From the NCBI RefSeq assembly GCF_951793255.1, contig NZ_OX636706.1:372001-436000 (forward strand): a DNA stretch of 64,000 bases. Direction: 5' to 3'. Positions 7,983 through 17,845 of the stretch are shown here, piece by piece (within the stretch, counting starts at the first letter, position 1; each line of letters starts with the position of its first letter). This DNA comes from Desulfovibrio piger. Its GTDB lineage: Bacteria > Desulfobacterota > Desulfovibrionia > Desulfovibrionales > Desulfovibrionaceae. Under the pieces are notes generated by a model. That model was given only the letters and a program-made list of their open reading frames with translations. It was not told where the DNA came from and made no database searches. Made by a program: the position numbers and the translations under genes.

Positions 7983-9128
7983 ATGAAAAAAGCACTCATC
8001 ACCGGCATCACTGGTCAGGACGGCGCCTATCTGGCGGAATTCCTTCTGAACAAGGGCTATGAAGTCCACGGCATCAAGCGCCGCTCTTCCCTGTTCAATA
8101 CGGATCGTATCGACCACCTTTATCAGGGACCGCACCAGAAAGGCCGCAAGTTCGTTCTGCACTACGGGGATCTTTCTGACGCCGGCAACCTGATCCGCAT
8201 CATGCAGGAAGTGCAGCCGGACGAAGTCTACAACCTGGCAGCCCAGAGCCATGTGCAGGTCTCCTTCGAGTCTCCCGAGTACACCGCCAATGTGGATGCG
8301 CTGGGGACCCTGCGTCTTCTGGAAGCCATCCGCATGCTGGGTCTGGAAAAAAAGACCCGCTTCTATCAGGCCTCCACTTCGGAGCTGTTCGGCAAGGTGC
8401 AGGAAATCCCGCAGACGGAGAAGACGCCTTTCTACCCCCGTTCGCCCTATGCCTGCGCCAAGCTCTATTCCTACTGGATCACGGTCAATTACCGTGAAGC
8501 CTACGGTATGTATGCCTGCAACGGCATCCTCTTCAACCACGAATCCCCGGTACGCGGCGAGACCTTCGTGACCCGCAAGATCACCCGTGCTCTGGCGCGC
8601 ATCCTGCTGGGCCTGTCCTCCTGCCTCTATCTGGGCAACATGAACGCCAAGCGTGACTGGGGCCATGCCCGCGACTATGTGGAAATGCAGTGGCTCATGC
8701 TGCAGCAGGAACAGCCCGATGATTTCGTCATCGCCACGGGCCGTCAATTCTCGGTGCGAGATTTCGTCAATGCCGCAGCGGCCGAACTGGGCCTGAGCCT
8801 GGAGTGGAAGGGAGAAGGCGTGGATGAGACCGCCACCGTGGTGGCTGTTGACGCGGACAAGGCCGCGCTGGCCGCCCAGGGCAAAGCACTGACGATCCGT
8901 GTCAAGGAAGGGGACACCATCGTACGTGTGGATCCGCGCTATTTCCGTCCCACCGAAGTGGAGACCCTGCTGGGCGATCCGGCCAAAGCTCAGGCCAAGC
9001 TGGGCTGGGCACCGCGTACCACCTTTGAGGAGATGGTGCAGGAAATGGCCCGCCATGATCTGGAGCTGGCCCTGCGTGATGCTGTGGTGGAGGACGCCGG
9101 TTTTACCAGCTTCAAACACGAGGAATAG
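7983..9128 (+). CDS. gmd: GDP-mannose 4,6-dehydratase
   Basis: 381 residues, extended short-chain dehydrogenase. NADP-binding GITGQDG is at 8-14; the catalytic set is STSELFG (131-137) and Y156/K160 in [22 protein letters not shown] and the family motif [16 protein letters not shown] identify Gmd. It converts GDP-D-mannose to GDP-4-keto-6-deoxy-D-mannose in the cytoplasm, the substrate of the next gene product. It is the first gene of the surface-polysaccharide cluster; the ribosome site is weak. Confidence 0.95.
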   Translation: MKKALITGITGQDGAYLAEFLLNKGYEVHGIKRRSSLFNTDRIDHLYQGPHQKGRKFVLHYGDLSDAGNLIRIMQEVQPDEVYNLAAQSHVQVSFESPEYTANVDALGTLRLLEAIRMLGLEKKTRFYQASTSELFGKVQEIPQTEKTPFYPRSPYACAKLYSYWITVNYREAYGMYACNGILFNHESPVRGETFVTRKITRALARILLGLSSCLYLGNMNAKRDWGHARDYVEMQWLMLQQEQPDDFVIATGRQFSVRDFVNAAAAELGLSLEWKGEGVDETATVVAVDADKAALAAQGKALTIRVKEGDTIVRVDPRYFRPTEVETLLGDPAKAQAKLGWAPRTTFEEMVQEMARHDLELALRDAVVEDAGFTSFKHEE

Positions 9129-9203
9129 CGCGCCACGCCGCGTCATATATTTTCAGGGGCGGCATGCGACAGTATGGCCGCCCCGCGCCGTATCGAGGAC
9201 ATC

Positions 9204-10136
9204 ATGTTGCAGAAAGACGGCAAATTTTTTGTCGCCGGGCACCGTGGTCTGGTGGGCAGTGCCATCTGCCGGGCTCTGCGCCGCGCGGGGTATGAAAATC
9301 TGTGCGTTCGCAGCCATGCGGAACTTGATCTTACTGAGCAGCAGGCCGTACGCGACTTTTTTGCAGCCGAGAAGCCGGACTATGTGGTGCTGGCTGCTGC
9401 CAAGGTAGGCGGTATCCACGCCAATGCCACCTATCCTGCCCAGTTCATCTATGAGAACCTCCAGATCCAGAACAACGTCATCCATAGTGCCTGGCAGAAC
9501 GGCGTAAAAAAATTCCTCTTTTTGGGGTCGTCCTGTATCTATCCCAAGCTCTGCCCGCAGCCCATCAAAGAGGAATATTTGCTCACCGGTGCCCTGGAGC
9601 CCACCAATGACGCCTATGCCTTGGCCAAAATCTCGGGCATCAAGATGTGCCAGGCCTACCGCAAGCAATATGGCTTTGACGCCATCAGCGCCATGCCAAC
9701 TAATTTATACGGGACGGGAGACAACTATCACCCGGAAGATAGCCACGTGATCCCGGCCATGATCCGCCGTTTCCATGAGGCCAAAATACAGGGACTTTCT
9801 CAAGTGCGCATCTGGGGAACAGGCACCCCTCTGCGGGAATTCCTGCATGCTGACGACATGGCCGATGCCTGTGTCTTCCTTCTGGAAAACTATTCTGATT
9901 TTGAGCATGTGAACGTGGGCAGCCAGCAGGAGATGACCATCATGGACATCGCCCGCCTGGTGGCGCGCGTTGTGGGCTATGAAGGAAAAATTCTTACTGA
10001 TCCTTCCAAACCGGACGGCACACCGCGCAAACTCATGGATTCCGGTAAATTATTCTCCATGGGCTGGCAGCCCCGCATCAGCCTGGAAGAGGGGCTGAAG
10101 GCGGCCTATGAGGATTTCTGTACCCACTACCTGTAA
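9204..10136 (+). CDS. fcl: GDP-L-fucose synthase
   Basis: 310 residues. NADP motif GHRGLVG at 12-18, GSSCIYP near 109, and the catalytic Y138/K142 in DAYALAK. The family motifs [21 protein letters not shown] and [18 protein letters not shown] are present. It epimerises and reduces the Gmd product to GDP-L-fucose. I start at ATG 9204, preceded by GAGGAC at correct spacing; an ATG at 9174 would add ten residues without support. gmd-fcl together mean fucose is probably part of the surface glycan. Confidence 0.95.
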   Translation: MLQKDGKFFVAGHRGLVGSAICRALRRAGYENLCVRSHAELDLTEQQAVRDFFAAEKPDYVVLAAAKVGGIHANATYPAQFIYENLQIQNNVIHSAWQNGVKKFLFLGSSCIYPKLCPQPIKEEYLLTGALEPTNDAYALAKISGIKMCQAYRKQYGFDAISAMPTNLYGTGDNYHPEDSHVIPAMIRRFHEAKIQGLSQVRIWGTGTPLREFLHADDMADACVFLLENYSDFEHVNVGSQQEMTIMDIARLVARVVGYEGKILTDPSKPDGTPRKLMDSGKLFSMGWQPRISLEEGLKAAYEDFCTHYL

Positions 10137-10148
10137 AAAGAGAGCACC

Positions 10149-11939
10149 ATGCTGAAAGCCCAGCTCATAGAGACCTTTCAACGTATCTATCACATCTTGC
10201 CGGCAGCCCTGCAGCGCAGCTTCTGGGTGGTGATGGGGTTGACGTTCGTCGTGGCCCTGACGGAGTTCGCCCTGGCTGGGGCAGTCTCGCTGCTGGGCGT
10301 GGTTCTGGCCTCGCCCCAGACCATCGTACAGCACCCCATCATGCAACGGCTTGTGGACTGGCTGCCCGTACTGCGCCCGGCACTGGATGACCCCCGCTTG
10401 TTGCTGGCCCTGCTTCTCTGCCTGCTGTGTGGTACTACCCTGCTCAAGACCGTAATGCTGGCCCTGCTTACCTGGCGCCAGAGCCGCTACAGCCAGATGA
10501 TCAGCATGCATCTGGGGGTACGCCTCTTCCAGGGGTATATGCGTGCGCCCTATATCTGGCAGACTGGCCAGAAAATCAGTGACCTGATTACGACACTAAA
10601 CTGGCGCGCCAACACCGGCCTTTTTCTGTTTCAAAGCCTTCAGGCACTATCCCAACTACTCGTGGTAGCCACTCTGCTGGTAGCAATCTGCTGCATGGCG
10701 CCCCTGGCCGGGACGCTTGTGGTCAGCATCACTGGTTTGGCTGCAATGGGGATCTTTCGTGGCAGTCGCCGTTGGGTACGTAAGTACAGCCAACAATGCG
10801 CTGATGCTCAACAGGCTTCTATGAAGCTTATTCACACGGGCCTCAATGGCATTCGGGACATCCTCATTTGTGGACAGCAAGAAAACTTCATCAAGCAATA
10901 TGCCGCCGCGGAGCAGCGCTATATGCAAGGCCAGAGCGTACTGCCGGTATTCCCGCCCCTGCCTTCGTGGATACTGGAATTCGTTGGCATTTGTCTTTTG
11001 CTGGGTACTGTGCTGCTGCTGCGCTGGCAGGACGCCACGTTGGCTCATGTCAGTGCCACGCTGGCCCTGTTGGCTGCTGTGGCCTGGCGTCTGCTGCCCA
11101 TCATGAACCGTGTGGTGCAGGGCCTGTTACAGATGCAGCAGCAACTTCCTACTGTGGAGCCAGTCCTCAAAAAAGTGAGGGAAGTTGGGGCTCTGCCACA
11201 GTCCGTAGCCGAAGAACGTCCTTGCCGCCTGCAGAAAGAGATCCGCTTTGAGAACGTATGTTTCCGCTATCCCAATACGATCGAAGGACACAAGAACGCC
11301 TTGCAGGACATCAGTCTGCGTATCCCCAAGGGGAGCATGATCGGTCTTATTGGTCCTTCTGGCGCGGGCAAAAGCACCATAGTCAGTTTGCTGACGGGTC
11401 TGTACACGCCCAGCAGCGGCAAAATGCTGGTGGACGGGCAGGAATTGGATGACAGCCTGCGCGTGGGGTGGATGAAGGGTATCGGCTATGTGCCACAAAG
11501 TCCCTTCCTGCTCAATGGCAGTCTGGCAGAGAACGTCGCTTTCAGCCAGTGGGGACAGAAGATAGACCGCCAGCGTGTGGAAGAGTGCTGTCGCATGGCA
11601 GCTATAGACTTTCTGGATGATCTGGAAGACGGTATCGACACCATCATCGGCGAACGTGGCGTACGCCTTTCCGGTGGCCAGCTGCAGCGCGTGTCCATTG
11701 CCCGCGCTCTTTATGGGCGTCCACAGCTCATGATATTCGATGAAGCTACCTCTGCCCTTGACGGTGCTACCGAACAGGCAATACAGAAAACTATCGAAGG
11801 CCTGCGTAAAGATATGACAATTGTCGTCATCGCTCATCGACTGACCACTGTGGAAAAGTGTGACTGGCTGTATTGGGTGGAGAAGGGAGATATCCATCTC
11901 TCAGGTACTTCAAAAAATATTTTGGGAAATTACAAATAA
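10149..11939 (+). CDS. ABC transporter, fused permease-ATPase (glycan flippase type)
   Basis: 596 residues. An N-terminal six-helix exporter domain (to about residue 340) is followed by one ATPase domain: Walker A GPSGAGKST (about 402-410), signature LSGGQLQR (about 507), Walker B LMIFDEATSALD (about 527) and H-loop IAHRLTTVEKC. It resembles half-size type-IV exporters such as PglK/WlaB that flip lipid-linked oligosaccharides; the setting in a glycan locus supports that, but the substrate is inferred. The last codons (NILGNYK, stop 11937-11939) directly abut the IS remnant, so the natural C-terminus may have been altered. Confidence 0.85.
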   Translation: MLKAQLIETFQRIYHILPAALQRSFWVVMGLTFVVALTEFALAGAVSLLGVVLASPQTIVQHPIMQRLVDWLPVLRPALDDPRLLLALLLCLLCGTTLLKTVMLALLTWRQSRYSQMISMHLGVRLFQGYMRAPYIWQTGQKISDLITTLNWRANTGLFLFQSLQALSQLLVVATLLVAICCMAPLAGTLVVSITGLAAMGIFRGSRRWVRKYSQQCADAQQASMKLIHTGLNGIRDILICGQQENFIKQYAAAEQRYMQGQSVLPVFPPLPSWILEFVGICLLLGTVLLLRWQDATLAHVSATLALLAAVAWRLLPIMNRVVQGLLQMQQQLPTVEPVLKKVREVGALPQSVAEERPCRLQKEIRFENVCFRYPNTIEGHKNALQDISLRIPKGSMIGLIGPSGAGKSTIVSLLTGLYTPSSGKMLVDGQELDDSLRVGWMKGIGYVPQSPFLLNGSLAENVAFSQWGQKIDRQRVEECCRMAAIDFLDDLEDGIDTIIGERGVRLSGGQLQRVSIARALYGRPQLMIFDEATSALDGATEQAIQKTIEGLRKDMTIVVIAHRLTTVEKCDWLYWVEKGDIHLSGTSKNILGNYK

Positions 11940-12296
11940 AGATATAAGTGCAAATCCTGTTCTTTGCAGTTTACCAGGCTAACTCCTCGCGGTCGGCCTG
12001 CACAAGAAAAGGCCATGGCAGTAACCTTGTACACGCTCGGGCTTTCCATACGGGCTATAGCCAGGCTCATTGGGGTTTCTCCGACTGCTGTTTTGAAGTG
12101 GATAAAGACATTCGCCAAAACACACTATGAAAAACCTGCGCCCGGTGATGCCATCATTGTTGAACTCGACGAAATGTGGCATTATCTAGGGTCAAAAAAA
12201 ACAAGCTATGGATCTGGAAAGCTTATCGTAGAGAAACTGGAGAGCTTATTGACTGGGAATGTGGAGGAAGGGATAAGGGAACGCTATCGAAATTGA
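11940..12296 (+). pseudogene. Truncated InsA of the IS1-type remnant
   Basis: Open from 11940 to 12296 in the InsA frame. It keeps half of the zinc ribbon and the helix-turn-helix (LYTLGLSIRAIARLIGVSPTAVLKWIKTF) but has no initiation site of its own. After the A8 tract it reads 28 or so residues of out-of-frame sequence, as InsA does when no frameshift occurs. Confidence 0.8.
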
Positions 12297-12571
12297 TGGA
12301 ACGTCTTTCAAGGTGGAAAGTTGAGCTGTTCTGCACGGATAACTGGGGAGTATATCCTGAAGTGATAGCTGCCGATAAACTCTATCAGAGCAAATCACAA
12401 ACGGTGTACCTTGAGCAGAACAACGGAAGACAGAGACATTGGTTTGCGCGTTTCAGGAGGAAATCAATAGTCGTATCTAAAACTCTTGAAATGGTAGACC
12501 TGACAATGGCACTTTTTGCCAGATTCCATGTCAATGGAAGCTGGAAAGATATTGAGTCATTATTTAGTTAA
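12176..12571 (+). pseudogene. InsB (catalytic part) of the IS1-type remnant
   Basis: 131-codon frame that continues InsA after a -1 shift at the A8C tract. It carries WKAYRRETGELIDWECG, FCTDNWGVYPEVI and the NNGRQRHWFARFRRKS block found in the complete copy, and ends MALFARFHVNGSWKDIESLFS. The domain looks complete, but without a full InsA the element is dead. Confidence 0.8.
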
Positions 12572-12644
12572 CACTCTCAAAATTTCCATTTGGACTAGAT
12601 GGTTGTAATAGTTGTCCAGAACAATATTTATAGGAGATGGTTAC

Positions 12645-13601
12645 ATGAATTATACTAAAAAAATTAAAACAGCATTTTTGATATTAAAACAAAAGGGAAT
12701 TAGGGGAATAATAGATAGAATTTACGAAAAGTATATTCGCAGGACAAGAACATATGACTTTTACAAGACACTCAATCCTGGTAAGTATAAAAAAGAACTT
12801 GCCATCTGGTTCAAAGTTCATACAGGTCAGGAATTAAACTGGAAACATCCTACAGGATTTAATCAAAAAATTCAGTATTTAAAACTATACGATTCTACAC
12901 CTCTAAAGACAAAACTTGTTGATAAATATCTGGTGAAAAGCTGGGTAGCCGAGAAAATCGGTGAACAATACGTCGTACCACTCCTAGGAGTTTTCAACTC
13001 CTTTGACGAAATCGACTTTTCCAAGCTGCCACAAAAGTTTGTCCTCAAGGGAACTCAGCATGGCGTCATCCTTGTTGAGAAGAAAAATATGTGCATCGAG
13101 GAAATCAAAAAAAAATGTCATGCTTTTTTGACAGTCAATTTTGCTTATCTTTATGGCTTCGAGTTACAATATAAAGATGTACCTCCACGTCTCATAGTTG
13201 AAGAGTTCTTAGAAGCAGATACGATTTATGATTATAAAGTCTGGTGCTTCCATGGAAATCCAGAATTTATTGGAATTCAGCATATTGATAAAGATGGAAA
13301 TATATACATAAACTTTTATGATACAGACTGGAATCTGCAGCATTTTTCCAGCTATAAAAATACTACTATTCCAATAGACAAGCCCAAACAGCTTGATGAA
13401 TTACTCAAACTTGCAAAAATTTTATCACAAGGATTCCTGTTTGTCAGAGTCGATTTTTATATTCTAAAAGATGGAACAATTAAATTTGGCGAAATGACCT
13501 TTACGCCTGGCTCTGGAATCGTCCATTGGAACTATCCTTATGCAGATGAGTTTTTAGGGAGCAAACTTACCCTACCTCTGGATGTCCGCACTACAAAATG
13601 A
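12645..13601 (+). CDS. TupA-like ATP-grasp family protein
   Basis: 318 residues. The pattern FNQKIQYLKLYD, LVDKYLVKSWVAEKIGEQYVVPLLGVF, FVLKGTQHG and VDFYILKDGTIKFGEMTFTPGSG matches the TupA-like ATP-grasp family common in polysaccharide loci and often labelled glycosyltransferase. The fold implies ATP-dependent ligation of a carboxylate, perhaps attaching an amino acid to a glycan (TupA makes teichuronopeptide), but the substrate is unknown. The ATG at 12645 follows AGGAGA. Codons are strikingly AT-rich beside its neighbours, a sign of transfer. It overlaps the next gene by four bases. Confidence 0.78.
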   Translation: MNYTKKIKTAFLILKQKGIRGIIDRIYEKYIRRTRTYDFYKTLNPGKYKKELAIWFKVHTGQELNWKHPTGFNQKIQYLKLYDSTPLKTKLVDKYLVKSWVAEKIGEQYVVPLLGVFNSFDEIDFSKLPQKFVLKGTQHGVILVEKKNMCIEEIKKKCHAFLTVNFAYLYGFELQYKDVPPRLIVEEFLEADTIYDYKVWCFHGNPEFIGIQHIDKDGNIYINFYDTDWNLQHFSSYKNTTIPIDKPKQLDELLKLAKILSQGFLFVRVDFYILKDGTIKFGEMTFTPGSGIVHWNYPYADEFLGSKLTLPLDVRTTK

Positions 13602-14521
13602 ATATTGCTATCTTCACATTCAATCGTCCTGACCTGCTCCAGCGTACCCTGACAGCTCTAGAAGACAACGACCTAGCAAATAAGGCCTCTGTAACCTTCT
13701 TCTGCGACGGTCCACGCCATGAAAAAGATGAGCCGGGCACACGCGCCGTGCACGAACTGGCCAAAAAAGCCCGGGGCTTTGCCTCTGTGGAAGTTGTAGA
13801 ACGGCCGAAAAACATGGGCTGCGCGGCCTCGATCATTGATGGCCTGACAGAGATGTTCCGTCTGCATGAGCGACTGATAGTCATTGAAGATGATATCGTG
13901 ACCTCGCCATATACGCTGCGATTCTTGTCTGGAGGCCTGGCCCGATATGCGGACCATGAGAAGGTCTTCAATATCGCCGCATGGACACCGCCGCATATCG
14001 CACGGAAAATACCTGCCAGCTATCCCTATGATGTCTACGCCATCCCGCGCTTTAATTGCTGGGGCTGGGCTTCCTGGCGTGATCGCTTCCAGGATATCGA
14101 CTGGGACGTGCAGGATTACCAGATATTCAAAAATTCGCCGCACCTGCGCAAAGCCTTCAATGCAGGCGGTGATGACCTCAGCCCCATGCTGGATATGCAG
14201 ATGGAAGACAAAATCAATAGCTGGGCCATCCGTGCCGACTATGCCCGCTTCAAAAAGAATATGGTCGGCATCAATCCTGTACGCTCCTATGCTCTCAACA
14301 TTGGTATGGGGAGCGGAACACACACTACTACGGCCACGACGTACTGGGACAGTGACACCTCCCTGGCCGTGGAACATCCCAGTTTTATGAATGAAGTTAC
14401 TGTAGATCACCGCATCCAAAAAATATACCATACCTGCTACAGCTGGCAAAAGCGGTCCCTGCCCGTGCGTGCCATCAACAAACTGAGCCGCATGCTGTCA
14501 GGAAAAAACCTGATTCCGTAG
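13598..14521 (+). CDS. Glycosyltransferase, GT-A fold (family 2/GNT-I-like)
   Basis: 307 residues. The N-terminus MNIAIFTFNRPDLLQRTL, a nucleotide-site VEVVERPKNMGCAASIIDG and an IVIEDDI metal-binding acidic motif are typical of a GT-A sugar transferase. The middle (PRFNCWGWASWRDRFQDIDW) resembles sugar-transferase proteins of O-antigen loci. Acceptor and donor are unknown. The start overlaps the ATP-grasp gene stop (ATGA), so it is translationally coupled, although base composition returns to the GC-rich host type here. Confidence 0.75.
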   Translation: MNIAIFTFNRPDLLQRTLTALEDNDLANKASVTFFCDGPRHEKDEPGTRAVHELAKKARGFASVEVVERPKNMGCAASIIDGLTEMFRLHERLIVIEDDIVTSPYTLRFLSGGLARYADHEKVFNIAAWTPPHIARKIPASYPYDVYAIPRFNCWGWASWRDRFQDIDWDVQDYQIFKNSPHLRKAFNAGGDDLSPMLDMQMEDKINSWAIRADYARFKKNMVGINPVRSYALNIGMGSGTHTTTATTYWDSDTSLAVEHPSFMNEVTVDHRIQKIYHTCYSWQKRSLPVRAINKLSRMLSGKNLIP

Positions 14522-14523
14522 CC

Positions 14524-15981
14524 ATGAAAAATATCCTGTATATCAATACAACCCCTTCCGGCGGTGGCGCAGCCGCAGTCATGCAGCGGCTGGATCGTAT
14601 GATGCGTCTGCGGGGTGCCTCGACGCACATCCTGACGCGTCTGCCTGGTTCGGGGCGTCTTGATGATGCGTTAACAATATCTCCTCGTGGCGGCTTGCTT
14701 GCCTGGTGCCTCTGGCGTGGACAACAGGATTATCACATCCAAAAAAGTCATGCCCTCCGAAAGCATACTTTTTTCCAGCAGGCTGATATCCTGCATCTGC
14801 ATAATCTGCATGGAGGCTACTTCAATCTCTGGTCCCTGCCGCTTCTTTCCGCTCTCAAGCCAACCGTCTGGACACTGCATGACATGCAGGCCCTGACAGG
14901 GCATTGTGCCCACTCTATGGACTGTGAACGCGGGCAGCCTGAAACGGGGTGCGGTCATTGCCCCCATCTTTCCTCGTATCCCCCTGTATGGCGGGATACC
15001 ACACATCAGCTCTGGCAGGACAAGTGCACCATCTATGCCCACAGTTCCCTGTACCTGGTGACACCCTCTGTCTGGCTGCAACGCCTGACAGAAAAAAGTT
15101 TGCTCAAGGAACAGCCCCTAGTCTGTATCCCCAATGGGGCGGATACTTCCATCTATCGTCCCCAAGACCAGCAGGAGGCTCGCCGTCTGCTGGGACTGCC
15201 CCAGGATGCCCTGCTGGTGGGCGGCTGTGCAGATGGAGGCCTGGCCAATCCCTGGAAAGGGGGGCATTACGTTCTGGAAACGATCCTGGAGCTGAAAAAA
15301 ACATTCTCATCCCTTCATTTCTTGAATATCGGCGTTAAAAGTACACCTGAGGAATTGCAGAACGCGGACTGGGTGCACCATATCCCCTATGTACACGAGC
15401 CTGTCCAATTGGCTCGTCTCTATGCGGCGCTAGATCTGCTCCTCTATCCGACACTGGCGGATAACCACCCTCTGGTCTGCATCGAAAGCCTGTGCTGCGG
15501 AACTCCTATTGTGGGATTTGCTACAGGCGGTGTCCCGGAAATCGTCAGGGATGGGCTGGATGGCCTGCTGGTACCCACACATGACGGGACAGCATTGACA
15601 AACGCTACGGCGACGCTACTCCAAGATACTACCCTACGGGAAAAAATGGGGAAAGAAGCGGAGTTCAGTGCCGCCCAGCGCTTTAATCTGGAACTATTTG
15701 CCCAGCGTTACGAGAAGCTCTATGAAGAAGTCCTAGAACACCCACGCAGTCTTGAAAAAAGCCGTTTACCCTTGGACAAGGTTCCTAATATTGTCAAAAG
15801 CTCAGCCTTCATGCGGCAGGAATGGGCTAAATACCCTAGTGCCTCCAGGCAGGAAGCCAGAATACTGCGGCGCCACGCTCTCCAGGGGAGCCTTTGCGTC
15901 GCCCTTGCTACTATCGCTGGCTGGCCCTTACAATGTGTTCGCAGTCTTCGTTCCCTTTATCGCCGTATGAGGACACGATAG
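14524..15981 (+). CDS. Glycosyltransferase family 4 (WcaC-like)
   Basis: 485 residues with a GT-B fold. The start MKNILYINTTPSGGGAAAVM, a histidine-rich acceptor-domain motif (ILHLHNLHGGYFN, VWTLHDMQALTGHCAHSMDC) and a cysteine-rich insert (CGHCPHL) match WcaC-like colanic-acid type transferases. The donor-binding domain shows IPNGADTSIYRP and the EX7E-like ESLCCGTPIVGFATGGVPEIV near residue 320-340. It begins two bases after the previous stop. The exact linkage made is not deducible. Confidence 0.82.
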   Translation: MKNILYINTTPSGGGAAAVMQRLDRMMRLRGASTHILTRLPGSGRLDDALTISPRGGLLAWCLWRGQQDYHIQKSHALRKHTFFQQADILHLHNLHGGYFNLWSLPLLSALKPTVWTLHDMQALTGHCAHSMDCERGQPETGCGHCPHLSSYPPVWRDTTHQLWQDKCTIYAHSSLYLVTPSVWLQRLTEKSLLKEQPLVCIPNGADTSIYRPQDQQEARRLLGLPQDALLVGGCADGGLANPWKGGHYVLETILELKKTFSSLHFLNIGVKSTPEELQNADWVHHIPYVHEPVQLARLYAALDLLLYPTLADNHPLVCIESLCCGTPIVGFATGGVPEIVRDGLDGLLVPTHDGTALTNATATLLQDTTLREKMGKEAEFSAAQRFNLELFAQRYEKLYEEVLEHPRSLEKSRLPLDKVPNIVKSSAFMRQEWAKYPSASRQEARILRRHALQGSLCVALATIAGWPLQCVRSLRSLYRRMRTR

Positions 15982-15983
15982 CA

Positions 15984-16826
15984 ATGCCCCCCTTCTTCAC
16001 CATTATCACCTCGACCTACAATGCGGCAGCTACGCTGCCACGCCTGCTGGACTCTCTTGCCTCCCAGACCTGCCGGGACTTTAACTGGATTGTACAGGAC
16101 GGCGCCTCCTCGGACGCTACCATGCAGATCGTGGAGCAGTACCGTGACCGTTTGCCGGAGATCCTAGCTGACAGCGGCAAGGACAGCGGCATTTACGACG
16201 CCTGGAACAAGGCCATCGACCGCTGGCAGGGCAAGATGGGGGAATGGGTCCTTTTCTTAGGCGCTGACGATAAATTGCTGGCTAGCAGTACATTAGAAGA
16301 TGTTAAAAATAAAATAGAAAGCAGCAAAAAAAATATTCTTTTTGCCGCAGGTGATCTTATAGTTGTAGATGAACATGACAAAATTATATGTGACAATATC
16401 ATTGATGACAATAAAATACGATTTCAGCAAAACAAATTTAAAATGTCCATCGGACACCCTTCGTTATTCACTAGAAAAAATGTATTATTGCAGTACAAGT
16501 TTGACACATCATTTAGGATAGTCGGGGATCATGATTTTTTGATTCGCGCATGGCAACAGCATGACCAGTTATTTCCAATACGCATTACAGTTACCCAGAT
16601 GGCACTTGGAGGAATTTCCAATAATGAACGCCATCATGGAATCCTGATTCGCGAAGAATTCCTGATATCCATTAAAACAAAATCATTTCGAGGGTTTATC
16701 TGGACTTTTGATTCTATGATCTATAAATATAAAACATCTGCCAAAAAATATATTACAAAAACAAAAATTGGCTCGGCTTTCTGGAGAGCACTACAAAAAC
16801 TGCACAGTAAAATCCTGCCTAAATAG
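15984..16826 (+). CDS. Glycosyltransferase family 2, mosaic base composition
   Basis: 280 residues. FFTIITSTYNAAATLPRLLDSLASQT and VQDGASSDATMQIV are the GT2 nucleotide-binding start; SGIYDAWNKAIDRWQG and FLGADD provide the metal-binding acidic motif. I start at ATG 15984; an upstream in-frame ATG at 15894 lies inside the preceding gene. The first 95 or so codons are GC-rich like the host, then from about 16265 the gene becomes strongly AT-rich with many AAA/ATA codons while the frame stays open, which suggests recombination inside the gene. Confidence 0.82.
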   Translation: MPPFFTIITSTYNAAATLPRLLDSLASQTCRDFNWIVQDGASSDATMQIVEQYRDRLPEILADSGKDSGIYDAWNKAIDRWQGKMGEWVLFLGADDKLLASSTLEDVKNKIESSKKNILFAAGDLIVVDEHDKIICDNIIDDNKIRFQQNKFKMSIGHPSLFTRKNVLLQYKFDTSFRIVGDHDFLIRAWQQHDQLFPIRITVTQMALGGISNNERHHGILIREEFLISIKTKSFRGFIWTFDSMIYKYKTSAKKYITKTKIGSAFWRALQKLHSKILPK

Positions 16827-16840
16827 GCCAAGGCAAGCAG

Positions 16841-17845
16841 ATGAAATCGAACGTGACGGTAGCTATACCAGTATACAACGATGAAAAATATTTACGAGAG
16901 GCCATTAATTCCATTCTTCATCAAACGTATAAAGATTTTATCTTACTGATCATAAATGATGGAAGTACGGATAGTAGCCAGGATATCATAGCAAGCTATA
17001 CGGATAAACGCATCAAGCTCATCAACCATCCCTGCAATATGGGACGTTCTGCAGCGCGTAACACGGCTTTAGAAGCTGCAGATACGGAATATCTTGCCTG
17101 GATGGATGCGGACGACATTTCGCTTCCCGATCGGTTGCAGAAGCAGATAGCGTTTCTTGATTCCCATCCGAAAATCAGCGTCTGTGGCAGCAGGGTTCGG
17201 TATTTCCATGAGATGCGAGGTTCCAGCCGTCATCCTGCGACCTCATCAGGAATCCTGGCAACCACGCTCTTTCATCCTGCCATTGCCAACCCTAGCGCTG
17301 TCATGCGTCTCTCATCCATCAGGCAGAAAAATATCTCCTATGATGCGCTGTTCAAACGTGCAGAAGATTTTTCTTTTTGGGCAGATTGCTTTCTTATACA
17401 CAGTCTCAACGGCTTTGTTGTTCCTGACATACTCCTTAAGTATAGAGTCTTTTCACGACCAACAAATCCAGAATGGCACCTTAAAGTCATCCAGAATAAA
17501 GTCTTGCCGGCCATCCATATGACTTGTACCGTTGAAGAAACAGAGATCCATGCGGGACTCGTCGTAGAAAATCGTACATCCCTTATACAAAAATATGGAC
17601 TGGAGAGTATTTTCAACTGGCTTGAACGCCTGGATGATCACTGCCAACAGCAGAAAGTAACTTTTTCTCCCATCGTCACATCACTGATACATGCCTATGC
17701 TGAACGCGTGGTCGCCGCAGCCCCCAACCCTTTACAGGCCCTGCAACTTTACCGGAAATACCCTCTTTCAAAAAAACATGCTTTTTCGCACATGTACCTT
17801 CGTACTGCGGCGCGCTGGGGATATGGCCTGTTAAAAAAAGGCTAG
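16841..17845 (+). CDS. Glycosyltransferase family 2
   Basis: 334 residues. VTVAIPVYNDEKYLREAINSILHQTYKDF, INDGSTDSSQDII, NMGRSAARNTALEAA and LAWMDADDISLPDRL give the complete GT2 donor-binding core within the first 110 residues; the rest is a variable acceptor region. Its stop codon shares the CTAG palindrome (17842-17845) with the stop of the convergent next gene, so no spacer exists between them. Confidence 0.87.
   Translation: MKSNVTVAIPVYNDEKYLREAINSILHQTYKDFILLIINDGSTDSSQDIIASYTDKRIKLINHPCNMGRSAARNTALEAADTEYLAWMDADDISLPDRLQKQIAFLDSHPKISVCGSRVRYFHEMRGSSRHPATSSGILATTLFHPAIANPSAVMRLSSIRQKNISYDALFKRAEDFSFWADCFLIHSLNGFVVPDILLKYRVFSRPTNPEWHLKVIQNKVLPAIHMTCTVEETEIHAGLVVENRTSLIQKYGLESIFNWLERLDDHCQQQKVTFSPIVTSLIHAYAERVVAAAPNPLQALQLYRKYPLSKKHAFSHMYLRTAARWGYGLLKKG

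Larger units (their letters stand above)
11940..12578 (+). mobile_element. IS1-type element remnant, left end missing
   Basis: The region matches, along its length, the complete element at 23152-23909. Similarity begins at 11940 within the InsA zinc ribbon (RYKCKSCSLQFTRLTPRGR), immediately after the ABC transporter stop codon; the first 30 or so codons and the left inverted repeat are gone. It continues through the helix-turn-helix, an A8C tract (12194-12202) and the InsB DDE part (FCTDNW, NNGRQRHWFARF), to a right end reading GTTAACACTCTC. It cannot transpose by itself. Confidence 0.88.
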
